DNA of 17,063 nucleotides from positions 1 through 17,063 of the forward strand of contig JALQTL010000218.1 of NCBI GenBank assembly GCA_023260935.1, given 5' to 3'. This document shows, one piece after another, positions 5,569 to 13,449 of this stretch. The translations under genes were made by a program, and so were the position numbers. How positions within the stretch are numbered: position 1 is the first letter of the stretch; every line of letters starts with the position of its first letter. The stretch is from Paracoccaceae bacterium (lineage in GTDB: Bacteria; Pseudomonadota; Alphaproteobacteria; Rhodobacterales; Rhodobacteraceae). The notes beneath the pieces were generated by a model. That model was not told the DNA's origin, made no database searches, and worked only from the letters and a program-made list of their open reading frames with translations.

Positions 5569-7439
5569 CCGAAAACGCAGGCGATCAAACTGAAAAACAG
5601 ACAGGCCATGCCGTCATCCACGGCTATCTGAAGACGCTTGACGGCTCTCCCGGGGTGTACCGGATGCTGAACGCGCAGGGAGAGGTTCTGTATGTCGGCA
5701 AGGCGCGGAACCTGAAGAACCGGGTCAGCAATTACGCCCGCCCGTCCGGCCATTCGGCCCGGATCGCGCGGATGATCTTTGAAACCGCCAGCATGATGTT
5801 CCTGACCACCCGGACCGAGGTGGAAGCCCTGCTTCTGGAACAGAACCTGATCAAGCAACTGAAGCCGCGCTACAACGTGCTGATGCGGGATGACAAGAGT
5901 TTTCCCAACATCCTGATCTCGACCGAACACCCCTTTCCCCAGATCAAGAAGCACCGCGGCAAGAAATCGGAAAAAGGCAGCTACTTCGGCCCCTTCGCCA
6001 GCGCGGGCGCGGTTAACCGCACGCTGAACCAGTTGCAAAAGGTGTTCCTGTTGCGGAACTGTTCGGATGCCATGTTCGAAAGCCGGACCCGGCCCTGCCT
6101 GCAATACCAGATAAAGCGGTGCAGTGCGCCCTGCGTGGGCAAAATCGACAAGCCGGGTTACGCAAGGCTGGTGGCCGATGCGGAACGCTTTCTGCAAGGC
6201 AAATCCACCGCCGTGCAGACAGAGCTTGCCGAAGCCATGGCCAAGGCATCGGAAGAAATGGAGTTCGAACGCGCCGCCGCCCTGCGCGACCGCATCCGCG
6301 CACTGACGAATGTGCAGCAGGCGCAGGGGATCAACCCGCGCGGCGTGGCCGAAGCCGATGTGATCGCGCTGCATCAGGATGGCGGGCAGGCCTGTGTGCA
6401 GGTCTTCTTCATTCGCGCCAACCAATCATGGGGCAACCGCGACTTCTATCCCCGCACGGGCGCCGGTGCCGAAGCGCCGGAAATCCTGACCGCCTTTCTG
6501 ACCCAGTTCTATGATGACAAGGATCCGCCCCGGCTGATCCTGCTGTCGCATCCGGTCGAGGATGAAGATCTGGTGGTGCAGGCGCTGTCGGAACGTGCGG
6601 GCCGAAAGGTGGAACTGGCAGTGCCGCAGCGGGGCGAAAAGGCCGAACTGGTCGAAAACGCCGCCCGCAACGCGCGCGAGGCGCTGGCCCGCAAGATGGC
6701 GGAAACCTCGACCCAGCACCGCCTGCTGGCCGGTCTGGCCGAAGCCTTTGATCTGGATGCCCCGCCACAGCGGATCGAGATCTATGACAACGCCCATATC
6801 CAAGGCGCCGATGCCGTGGGGGGCATGGTGGTTGCCGGACCCGAAGGTTTCGTGAAATCGCAGTATCGCAAGTTCAACATCAAGGGGGCTTCGGGCGCGC
6901 AGGGCGATGACTTCGGCATGATGAAAGAGGTTCTGACCCGCCGCTTCGAACGCCTTTTGAAGGAAGACCCCGACCGAAAGACCGATCTCTGGCCCGACCT
7001 TCTGTTGATCGATGGCGGGGCCGGGCAGGTTTCGGCGGTAGCGTCCATTCTGGAAGAACTGGGCATCGAGGATGTGCCCTTTATCGGCGTGGCCAAGGGC
7101 ATTGACCGGGACGCCGGCAAGGAAGAATTCCACCGCCCCGGAGAGCCCGCCTTTGCCTTGCAACGCAACGATCCGGTGCTGTATTTCGTGCAGCGCCTGC
7201 GCGACGAGGCGCACCGCTGGGCCAACGGCGCCCATGTGGCCAAACGGTCGAAAGCCATCGGCGCCACCCCGCTGGACGAGGTGCCGGGCGTGGGCGCCAC
7301 GCGCAAGCGCGCGCTTCTGGCCCATTTCGGCAGCGCCAAGGCCGTGTCACGCGCCGGGGTCGAAGACCTGAAGGCGGTCGACGGCATTTCCGAAGCCATG
7401 GCGCAGACCATCCATGACTTCTTTCACCCCAAGGGCTGA
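5565..7439 (+). CDS. uvrC: Excinuclease ABC subunit C
   Basis: UvrC makes both incisions around a lesion in nucleotide excision repair after loading by UvrAB. The ATG at 5565 gives 624 residues, a normal length; an in-frame ATG at 5472 would add 31 residues without family character. The N-terminal GIY-YIG nuclease includes GVYRM (Tyr32) and LYVGKARNLKNR (Tyr43 onward). A UVR helical pair (EMEFERAAALRDRI) lies near 215-250. The RNase H-like C-terminal nuclease has Asp408 in EIYDNAHIQG, Asp483 in LLIDGGAGQV and His550 in DEAHRWA. Two helix-hairpin-helix motifs (VPGVGATRKRALL and VDGISEAMAQ) end the protein. It appears intact. Its last 16 bases overlap the end of the convergent glycosylase gene. 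Confidence 0.97.
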   Translation: MTENAGDQTEKQTGHAVIHGYLKTLDGSPGVYRMLNAQGEVLYVGKARNLKNRVSNYARPSGHSARIARMIFETASMMFLTTRTEVEALLLEQNLIKQLKPRYNVLMRDDKSFPNILISTEHPFPQIKKHRGKKSEKGSYFGPFASAGAVNRTLNQLQKVFLLRNCSDAMFESRTRPCLQYQIKRCSAPCVGKIDKPGYARLVADAERFLQGKSTAVQTELAEAMAKASEEMEFERAAALRDRIRALTNVQQAQGINPRGVAEADVIALHQDGGQACVQVFFIRANQSWGNRDFYPRTGAGAEAPEILTAFLTQFYDDKDPPRLILLSHPVEDEDLVVQALSERAGRKVELAVPQRGEKAELVENAARNAREALARKMAETSTQHRLLAGLAEAFDLDAPPQRIEIYDNAHIQGADAVGGMVVAGPEGFVKSQYRKFNIKGASGAQGDDFGMMKEVLTRRFERLLKEDPDRKTDLWPDLLLIDGGAGQVSAVASILEELGIEDVPFIGVAKGIDRDAGKEEFHRPGEPAFALQRNDPVLYFVQRLRDEAHRWANGAHVAKRSKAIGATPLDEVPGVGATRKRALLAHFGSAKAVSRAGVEDLKAVDGISEAMAQTIHDFFHPKG

Positions 7440-8632
7440 CCGGCGCGCAGCCAGCCCGGTTCAAGGCTGACGCGGTCACATCCGGCAAAGCGGGCCAGCC
7501 TGTCCACCTCGGCCAGCAGGCGATCTTGGCGCCCTTGCCCCATGCGCTGCCCGGGTTCCGGCCAGAACGCGCGCAGGTTCAGCCGCCCTTCGGCCCGGAA
7601 AGCCTTGGCATCCAGCCGGCCGATCAACCTGTCGCCCTCCATTACCGGAAAGACGTAATAGCCGTACACCCGCTTCGGTTCGGGCACGAAAACCTCGATC
7701 CGGTAGTGAAAGCCGAAAAGCCGTTCCACCCGCGCGCGGTCGCGCAGCGCGGGGTCAAAAGGCGAAAGGATGCGCAGGCGCGGTGCCACCGGCACCGATT
7801 CTGCCCGTAAAAGGCCCGGGCGGATCAGCGCGGCACGCAGGCTGCCATTGGCCTGTTCCACCTGAACGCGGGCCAGCCGTCCGGCGGCCACCTGCCGTTC
7901 CGTCCAAGCCGTCACGTCGCGCTTTTCCACGCTGTGCCAATAGCGCGCAATCTCGGCCTCGTCGGCAAAGCCCAGCCTGTCCAGCGCCGAAGAACAAGCC
8001 CAGTCCACAAGCGCTTCGTGATCCACCTCGGCCTTGCGCAGCGCCTCGGGCACCACCCTTTCGGTCAGGTCATAGACCTTGCGGAACCCATCGCGGCGAC
8101 TGACGGAAAGCCTGCCCGTGCGCCACAGCCATTCCAGCGCCGTCTTTGAAGGATGCCAATCCCACCAGCCGCCGGTGCCGCGCGCCTCGCCCTCGCCCAC
8201 CTCGGCCGAGGTGACGGGGCCGTCACGGGCGATGCGATCCAGGATCGTGTCGAACTGCGCCTCATACCCGTCACGGAACCAGCGTTTCCAGTTTTGGTGC
8301 AGCCGATCCTGATCACGCAGAAAGCGGTGCTTCCAATAGGGAAACAACGCCATGGGCAGAATGCTTGCGTCATGCGTCCAGTGTTCGAACAACGCCCGGT
8401 CACGTTCCAGCAGGTGTTTCAGTGCCTCGGGCCGGTATGACTTGCGCCGGGACCAGAGGATCATGTGATGCGCGCGTTCGACGGTGTTGATGCTGTCGAC
8501 CTGCACGAAACCGATGCTGTCGATCACTCCGGCAAGTGCAGCGCCCGTAGCCGCACCCGCAGGCGGGCCGGAAAGGCCATGCGCGGCCAGAAACAGGCTG
8601 CGGGCAGTGCGGTTGGCAATCACCGGGGTCAT
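7424..8632 (-). CDS. ycaQ: YcaQ/AlkX-family winged-helix DNA glycosylase
   Basis: This 402-residue protein is of the HTH_42 family, whose members unhook interstrand crosslinks and excise bulky alkylated purines. The ATG at 8632 (MTPVIANRTARSLFLA) fits family starts; the longer open frame to 8776 adds unrelated residues. GFVQVDSINTVERAHHM carries Gln44-x-Asp46, the Q-hydrophobic-D form described for E. coli YcaQ (AlkX), as opposed to the QxQ of Streptomyces AlkZ. Further family traits are WTHDASILP, a WW-rich centre (GGWWDWHPSKTALEWLW), LSPFDPALRDRARVERLFGFHYRIEVFVP, and YGYYVFPVMEGDRLIGR near the end. It lies 65 bases after the desaturase gene on the same strand and converges on uvrC. Crosslink repair is therefore the likely role; activity is inferred from the motif. 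Confidence 0.9.
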   Translation of the reverse strand: MTPVIANRTARSLFLAAHGLSGPPAGAATGAALAGVIDSIGFVQVDSINTVERAHHMILWSRRKSYRPEALKHLLERDRALFEHWTHDASILPMALFPYWKHRFLRDQDRLHQNWKRWFRDGYEAQFDTILDRIARDGPVTSAEVGEGEARGTGGWWDWHPSKTALEWLWRTGRLSVSRRDGFRKVYDLTERVVPEALRKAEVDHEALVDWACSSALDRLGFADEAEIARYWHSVEKRDVTAWTERQVAAGRLARVQVEQANGSLRAALIRPGLLRAESVPVAPRLRILSPFDPALRDRARVERLFGFHYRIEVFVPEPKRVYGYYVFPVMEGDRLIGRLDAKAFRAEGRLNLRAFWPEPGQRMGQGRQDRLLAEVDRLARFAGCDRVSLEPGWLRAGQPLG

Positions 8633-8697
8633 CGGCCCAGACAAAGCCTGCAAGGGCCGGCCGGTCAAGCCCCGCTCTGGCCCACACTCTGGCCCGG

Positions 8698-9732
8698 TCA
8701 GTCGGCGATCAGCTGGGCATCGCGGAAGGAAACCAGCCTTTTGCCCGCCTCGTCCCACAGATGCAGCTTTGCGCAATCAAGACTTTCGCGGATGGTCAGA
8801 ACCTGTGCCTCGCCCAGAACCGGATGATCACGCAGGATTTCCGACAGCCGGTAAAACGGCACCCGGCTGTACAGGTGATGCACATGATGGATGCCGATAT
8901 TCGCGGTCAGCCAGCGGAGGGGCTGGGGCAGCTTGTAATGCGAACTGCCCAGCAGCGCCGCATCATGCACCTGCCAGTCAGGTTCGCGGCCCCAATAGGT
9001 TTCCTCGAACTGATGCTGGACGAAGAACAGCCAGACCCCGATCGTTGCAGCCACAATCACGGTGGGCAGAAAGATGAAAACCAGCACCTGCCAGCCACCC
9101 AGCAGATAAAGCCCGGCAATCAGCAGCGCCAGCATCAGATTGGTGCCCATCGACGAAAGCCAATAGCGCCAGCCAGCCGTCATCAGGCCCAGCGGCAGGC
9201 GGTAATCGATCAGGAACAGATAGGCCGGGCCCAGACCGAACATCACCACCGGATGCCGGTACAGCCGGTAAAGCACCCGTCCGAACCATGACCGGGCCTT
9301 GTATTCCTGCACCGTCAGCGTCAGCACATCGCCAATGCCCCGGCGATCCAGATTGCCGGCATGGGCGTGGTGAATGGAATGCGTGCGGCGCCATACGTCA
9401 TAGGGCGTCAGCGTCAGCACGGCGATGATCCGCCCCACCCAGTCATTCGCCAGACGGTGATGAAAGAAGGACTGATGCCCGCAATCATGCTGGATCAGGA
9501 ACAGGCGCACCAGCCAGACCCCGTTTGCCGCCGCAATCGGAAGCGCCAGAAGCGGGCTGACCGAAAGCGCGGCCCAGGCCAGAGCCCAGAAACCCAGAAA
9601 GGCTGCAACGGTCACACAGAGTTCCAGCAGCGACCGGCCGAGTGACGGATCACGGTATTTTGCAAGGACGGGCACCCATTTCCTGGCACTGGCCTTCTGA
9701 GCTTCTTCCAGCTCAAGGAGCGTCGACGTCAT
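8698..9732 (-). CDS. Fatty acid desaturase, acyl-lipid (DesA-like)
   Basis: This 344-residue membrane di-iron desaturase introduces a double bond into acyl chains of membrane lipids. The three histidine boxes are complete: HDCGH at 82-86, HSIHH at 118-122 and HHVHH at 282-286. Hydrophobic segments near 38-80, 96-110 and 180-240 give the expected two pairs of membrane passes. The start at 9732 (MTSTLLELEEAQK) is chosen because the upstream extension to 9834 is not family-like. The sequence resembles the omega-6/delta-12 group more than the delta-9 CoA type, but position specificity cannot be read by eye. It lies upstream of the ycaQ-like gene with a 65-base gap, so they may share a transcript. 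A possible promoter overlaps an inverted repeat about 90-100 bases upstream. Confidence 0.92.
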   Translation of the reverse strand: MTSTLLELEEAQKASARKWVPVLAKYRDPSLGRSLLELCVTVAAFLGFWALAWAALSVSPLLALPIAAANGVWLVRLFLIQHDCGHQSFFHHRLANDWVGRIIAVLTLTPYDVWRRTHSIHHAHAGNLDRRGIGDVLTLTVQEYKARSWFGRVLYRLYRHPVVMFGLGPAYLFLIDYRLPLGLMTAGWRYWLSSMGTNLMLALLIAGLYLLGGWQVLVFIFLPTVIVAATIGVWLFFVQHQFEETYWGREPDWQVHDAALLGSSHYKLPQPLRWLTANIGIHHVHHLYSRVPFYRLSEILRDHPVLGEAQVLTIRESLDCAKLHLWDEAGKRLVSFRDAQLIAD

Positions 9733-9805
9733 CCGGGTGCTTTCTCTGCCTGTTAACTGAAGGCGGATACGGCCGGGGCCACGCTGCCTTGTCTCTTTTT
9801 GTTTC

Positions 9806-9834
9806 TGATAGGGCCTGAACCCTTGCCGGTCCAA
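9806..9834 (-). promoter_or_regulatory. Possible promoter of the desaturase gene
   Basis: On the reverse strand TTGGAC (9834-9829) is followed after 17-18 bases by CTATCA/TATCAG (9811-9805). Its position ~75 bases before the desaturase ATG is suitable. The -35 element lies inside the right part of an inverted repeat, as an operator arrangement would. Element matches are modest. Confidence 0.3.
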
Positions 9835-9844
9835 GGGCTTTTTT
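9820..9844 (+). terminator. Hairpin plus T6: forward-strand terminator or operator
   Basis: CCCTTG (9820-9825) and CAAGGG (9832-9837) form a six-base stem with a six-base loop, followed by C and six T at 9839-9844. This is terminator geometry on the forward strand, yet both neighbouring genes run on the reverse strand. Either a short forward transcript ends here, or the palindrome is an operator over the desaturase promoter. Confidence 0.4.
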
Positions 9845-9885
9845 GTCGCGCTTTGCCCAGCGTGCAGAAAAACCCTGCCTCGGCG

Positions 9886-11064
9886 TCACAGCCCGGCTTC
9901 TGCGGCGATGTCCTTGGCCGATTTGCGCGCGCGTTCGGTGGCCGATTTCAACTGGCCACAGGCGGCCATGATGTCTTCGCCCCGTGGCGTGCGGATGGGC
10001 GAGGCATAGCCAGCCTTGTAGACGATATCGGCAAATGCCTCGATCCGTTCCCAGTCAGACCGCTGATAGGGCGCACCGGGCCATTCGTTGAAGGGGATCA
10101 GGTTTATCTTGGCCGGAATCCCGGCGATCAGCTTCACCAGACGGCGGGCATCGGCATCGCTGTCATTCACGCCCTTCAGCATCACATATTCAAAGGTGAT
10201 CCGTTCGCTGTTGGACAACCGGGGATAATCGCGCAGCGCGGCCAGCAGCGTTTCGATGTTCCAGCGCTTGTTGATCGGCACCAGACGGTCGCGCACCTCA
10301 TCCGTGGTGGCATGGAAGCTGACGGCCAGAAGACAGCCGATTTCTTCGGCCGTCCGGGCAATTTCCGGCACCACACCGCTGGTCGAAAGGGTGATGCGCC
10401 GGCGTGACAGTGTCAGGCCCTCGTTATCCATCACCACCTTCATCGCGTCACGCACGGCTTCGAAGTTGTAAAGCGGCTCGCCCATCCCCATCAGAACCAC
10501 ATTCGAAACCAGCCGGGTTTCATCCTTGGGCTCACCGGGAACCGGCCATTCGCCCAGATCATCGCGCGCCAGCATCACCTGGCCCACGATTTCGCCCGCC
10601 GTCAGGTTCCGCACCAGTTTCTGCGTGCCGGTATGGCAGAAGGAACAGGTCAGCGTGCAGCCGACCTGGCTGGAAATGCACAACGTGCCGCGGTTTTCTT
10701 CGGGGATATAGACCGTCTCCACCTCGTGCCCGCCAGCGATGCGCACCAGATACTTGCGCGTGCCATCGGCGCTGATCTGGCGGCTGACCACCTCGGGCAC
10801 CGCAATCTCGAACTTCTCATCCAGCAGGGCGCGGTAATCCTTGCCCAGATTGGTCATCTGCGAAAAATCGCGGATACCGAAGTGATAGACCCACTGCCAG
10901 ATCTGGCCCAGCCGCATCTTGGCCTGCTTCTCCGGCGTGCCGGCCGCAATAAGCGCCGCGCGCAACTGATCGCGCGTCAGGCCGACAATATTGATCTTGC
11001 CGCCCTCGGGCAGCTTGCGCGGAAGGGTCAGCACGTCCTGGGTAATGGGGGCCGAGGCGGTCAT
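9886..11064 (-). CDS. rlmN: Dual-specificity 23S rRNA (A2503) / tRNA (A37) methyltransferase RlmN
   Basis: This radical-SAM enzyme places a C2 methyl on A2503 of 23S rRNA and A37 of some tRNAs. The start at 11064 gives 392 residues; the frame continues upstream without family sequence. The cluster motif CTLTCSFC supplies Cys136, Cys140 and Cys143 for the 4Fe-4S centre. Cys129 (TLCISSQVGC), seven residues before the cluster, corresponds to E. coli Cys118. Cys369 (DIMAACGQL) corresponds to the methyl-carrying Cys355. GMGEPLYN and STSGVVP are also typical. All catalytic residues are therefore present. It appears to be monocistronic, with 153 bases to the desaturase gene and 121 to the ialB-like gene. 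Confidence 0.97.
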   Translation of the reverse strand: MTASAPITQDVLTLPRKLPEGGKINIVGLTRDQLRAALIAAGTPEKQAKMRLGQIWQWVYHFGIRDFSQMTNLGKDYRALLDEKFEIAVPEVVSRQISADGTRKYLVRIAGGHEVETVYIPEENRGTLCISSQVGCTLTCSFCHTGTQKLVRNLTAGEIVGQVMLARDDLGEWPVPGEPKDETRLVSNVVLMGMGEPLYNFEAVRDAMKVVMDNEGLTLSRRRITLSTSGVVPEIARTAEEIGCLLAVSFHATTDEVRDRLVPINKRWNIETLLAALRDYPRLSNSERITFEYVMLKGVNDSDADARRLVKLIAGIPAKINLIPFNEWPGAPYQRSDWERIEAFADIVYKAGYASPIRTPRGEDIMAACGQLKSATERARKSAKDIAAEAGL

Positions 11065-11133
11065 GGGGTCAAGTCCGATGTGTGGAACGCGGTGTATATA
11101 AGGGATTCGCGCCGGAAACGGAACCATCCCAAG

Positions 11134-11158
11134 AAAAACGCCCCGGCAAACCCGGGGC
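11134..11158 (-). terminator. Rho-independent terminator of the IalB-family gene
   Basis: On the reverse strand GCCCCGG-GTTTG-CCGGGGC (11158-11140) is a perfect seven-base GC stem followed by GTTTTT. It lies 28 bases after the stop of the IalB-family gene and before rlmN. Confidence 0.85.
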
Positions 11159-11185
11159 GCATGGTCATTCAGCAGGGGCCCCGCA

Positions 11186-11710
11186 TCATTTGCAGCGGGT
11201 TTCAGCCTCTTCCATGGCAGCGGTAAAGCCGCGCAGGCTGAAGGTATCCTTGGTCTGGGTGCCCCGGCCCGACCGCGCCGTCAACGTGGCCGTAGCCCCC
11301 GCCTTCATCGCCGCCAGAAGGGTCGCATCCGCCTCGGCGCTGCCCGGCCAGGCCCATTCGCCATCGGTGAACAGTTCATAGGTCTTGCCATCGATCGCCA
11401 TTTCAACGGTCGACCCGCTGGCAAAGGGATACCCGCCAGTGAACGAAACCTCGCCCTTGGCGCCGGCACCCGGGCGAAAGGTGACAAACAGCAGGATATC
11501 ACCACGGCGCACCGAAACCGGCTGGCCATCACGCGAGTTGACCGTTTCCTTGGGGCTGGAGACCCCCCAGCATTCCTTGGGCGAGTCTTCTGTAAACACA
11601 CTCCAGTCCGTCTTGGTTGCCACGCGGTTGGTGGACTCCTGCGCAAGGGAAGCAGTTGCAGACAGGGCGACGGCAGCCGCACAGGCGACGCGCAGGAAAG
11701 GAGAAGTCAT
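11186..11710 (-). CDS. Invasion associated locus B (IalB) family secreted protein
   Basis: This 174-residue exported protein starts at 11710, where GGAGG lies 11 bases upstream. A signal peptide (MTSPFLRVACAAAVALSATASLA) has a likely cut after Ala23. The mature part shows the IalB pattern of beta strands: TDWSVFTEDSPKECWGVSSP, VSVRRGDILLFVTFRPG, VSFTGGYPF and FTDGEWAWPGSAEADATLLAAMKAG. Cys47 and the penultimate Cys173 could form a disulfide in the periplasm. The name comes from Bartonella, but such proteins are widespread in free-living alphaproteobacteria and do not indicate pathogenicity; their role is unknown. It is divergent from the asparaginase gene and followed by a strong terminator. 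Confidence 0.88.
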   Translation of the reverse strand: MTSPFLRVACAAAVALSATASLAQESTNRVATKTDWSVFTEDSPKECWGVSSPKETVNSRDGQPVSVRRGDILLFVTFRPGAGAKGEVSFTGGYPFASGSTVEMAIDGKTYELFTDGEWAWPGSAEADATLLAAMKAGATATLTARSGRGTQTKDTFSLRGFTAAMEEAETRCK

Positions 11711-11884
11711 GTCGTTCACAGCCTCCAAGCTGTTCTGTGCCTCTGCCCATATCCGCCGTTTCACGCACGGCCTTTTCAGGTGGAATACGGGCGTCCAACT
11801 CGATATCCCATCCATAGCGCAAAAAGACCAATTCATGAAAGCCCCATGGGCGATAAATCGCGCATGTGTGACGGAGAAAAGCTG

Positions 11885-12877
11885 ATGACCCAACCACATC
11901 CCATGGTCGAACTCTGGCGCGGTGGCCTGCTGGAAAGCAGCCACACCGGGCATGCCGTCGTCTGGGGCGACGGGGGAATGATAGAAGCCTGGGGCGATCC
12001 GCAGGCCATCATTTTCCCGCGATCATCGTGCAAGATGATCCAGGCCCTGCCACTGATCGAAACCGGCGCCGCCGATGCCGCCGGGCTGACAGAACGCCAT
12101 CTGGCCCTGGCCTGTGCCAGCCATCAGGGGGCGGCACTGCATGTCGGCATGACCGGGCAGTGGCTGCGCGATCTGGGTCTGGCCGAACCCGACCTGCGCT
12201 GCGGTTCGCACGAACCCTATGATCGCGCCGAAAGGGACAGGCTGATCCGGGCCGAGGAAAGGCCCTGCCAGCTGCATAACAACTGTTCGGGCAAGCATTG
12301 CGGCTTTCTGACCGTAACGCGGCACCTGAAGGCCGGGCCAGAATATGTGGAACTGGACCACCCGCTGCAAAAGGCGATCCGCGCCGCCACCGAAGAAGTC
12401 ACGGGCGAAACCATCGCAGGCTATGGCATCGACGGCTGTTCGGCCCCGAATTTCGCCATGTCCCTCGCTGGCCTTGCGCAGGCCATGCAGTCCTTTGCCG
12501 CCGCCCGCGATACCGGGTCGGCGCGCGAACGGGCGATGTTCCGGCTGGCAGGCGCCATGGCCCGCCACCCCGAACTGGTGGCCGGCGAAGGCCGCGCCTG
12601 CACCGAACTGATGCGGGCAATGGATCACCGTGTTGCGATCAAGACGGGGGCCGAGGCGGTTTTCGTGGCCATGATCCCGGAAAAGCGGATGGGAATCGCG
12701 CTGAAGATCACCGACGGCAATTCCCGCGCGTCCGAGGCGGTGATCACCGCCCTTCTCGCCCGGCATGGCGTTCTGGACCCCGCGCATCCGATGGCGCGCA
12801 AGCGGTTGCCGGCCGAACAGCACAACTGGCGCGGTCTGCGCACGGGCGAACTGCGGCTTTCGGCCGGCTTTCTGTAA
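11885..12877 (+). CDS. L-asparaginase, rhizobial zinc-type (Asparaginase_II family)
   Basis: This 330-residue enzyme hydrolyses asparagine to aspartate and ammonia. The start at 11885 has GGAG eight bases upstream; the frame open from 11780 adds unlike sequence. It is unrelated to the E. coli AnsA/AnsB fold and resembles Rhizobium etli ReAV, a serine-hydrolase-like enzyme. The SxxK motif is Ser47-Lys50 (SSCK), and Ser79 lies in CASHQG. Cys134 and Lys137 (NCSGKH) with Cys185 (GCSAPNF) match the ReAV zinc ligands, and Lys253 (IKTGAEAVF) may be the second active-site lysine. Positions 47/50/79/134/137 are each one less than the ReAV numbers recalled. No signal peptide is present, so it should be cytoplasmic. 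A GC-rich hairpin follows the stop. Confidence 0.9.
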   Translation: MTQPHPMVELWRGGLLESSHTGHAVVWGDGGMIEAWGDPQAIIFPRSSCKMIQALPLIETGAADAAGLTERHLALACASHQGAALHVGMTGQWLRDLGLAEPDLRCGSHEPYDRAERDRLIRAEERPCQLHNNCSGKHCGFLTVTRHLKAGPEYVELDHPLQKAIRAATEEVTGETIAGYGIDGCSAPNFAMSLAGLAQAMQSFAAARDTGSARERAMFRLAGAMARHPELVAGEGRACTELMRAMDHRVAIKTGAEAVFVAMIPEKRMGIALKITDGNSRASEAVITALLARHGVLDPAHPMARKRLPAEQHNWRGLRTGELRLSAGFL

Positions 12878-12883
12878 ACCGAA

Positions 12884-12910
12884 AAGCCCCCGCCGTCGGG
12901 GCGGAGGCTT
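12884..12910 (+). terminator. GC-rich hairpin after the asparaginase gene
   Basis: AAGCCCCCGCC (12884-12894) pairs with GGCGGAGGCTT (12900-12910) over a five-base loop with a single C-A mismatch. It begins six bases after the stop codon. No T-run follows, so it is probably an imperfect terminator or a 3'-end stabilising stem. Confidence 0.5.
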
Positions 12911-13089
12911 CCAGGTTGCAGGCCACGCCTCTGGGTGAAAAGGGGGGGCGATCATCCCGCCCAAAACCGCACGCACTGCACCGTTGGGAATGGCAGGCGA
13001 TAGTGGCGCCACTTTGGCCCCAGGGGCTGGCCCCGCGCCATCTCTGGATCAGGCTTGATTTGCGCCCGGGCCACCGTCATCATGCTGTC

Positions 13090-13440
13090 ATGTCGATCCA
13101 GCAGCCTCCGACACCCTTTCCCACGACTCCCCTTCCGCCAGAGCAGGTAAGCTTTCAGCGGAACGAACTTTCGATTATCCTTGGTCTTTACGGGCGGATG
13201 GTCGCCATGGGCGAATGGCGCGACTATGCGATTTCCTGCCTGCGCGAGGTGGCGGTATTCTCGATCTTCCGGCGCACGGCGGAAACCCCGCTTTATCGCA
13301 TCGAAAAACGCCCCAAGCTGCGGAACCGGCAAGGCATCTATGCCGTGGTCGGCATGGATGGCCATATCCTGCGGCGCGGTCATGATCTGGCACAGGTGTT
13401 GCGGGTGCTGGAGCGTAAGCTGATCCGCGCCGTGGACTAG
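13090..13440 (+). CDS. DUF2794 domain protein
   Basis: This 116-residue protein begins MSIQQPPTPFPTTPLPPEQV. A Pro-rich N-terminal ~20 residues precede a compact domain, VSFQRNELSIILGLYGRMVAMGEWRDYAI, then VFSIFRRTAETPLYRIEKRPKL and YAVVGMDGHILRRGHDL. This matches the alphaproteobacterial DUF2794 family, which has no known role. The start is placed at 13090 because the earlier frame overlaps the asparaginase gene antiphase. No strong Shine-Dalgarno is visible. The gene stands alone after a 212-base gap and converges on the NlpC/P60 gene with nine bases between their ends. No signal peptide, membrane helix or metal site is visible. Confidence 0.88.
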   Translation: MSIQQPPTPFPTTPLPPEQVSFQRNELSIILGLYGRMVAMGEWRDYAISCLREVAVFSIFRRTAETPLYRIEKRPKLRNRQGIYAVVGMDGHILRRGHDLAQVLRVLERKLIRAVD

Positions 13441-13449
13441 GCCCGCCAG

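Noticed and set aside
11711..11953. N-terminal extension of the IalB-family protein up to 11953
   Set aside because: The extension would bury the clear signal peptide starting at 11710 and would overlap the divergent asparaginase start.
12298..13089. N-terminal extension of the DUF2794 gene running through the asparaginase gene
   Set aside because: This stretch is an out-of-frame shadow of the asparaginase coding sequence; the DUF2794 family sequence begins at 13090.
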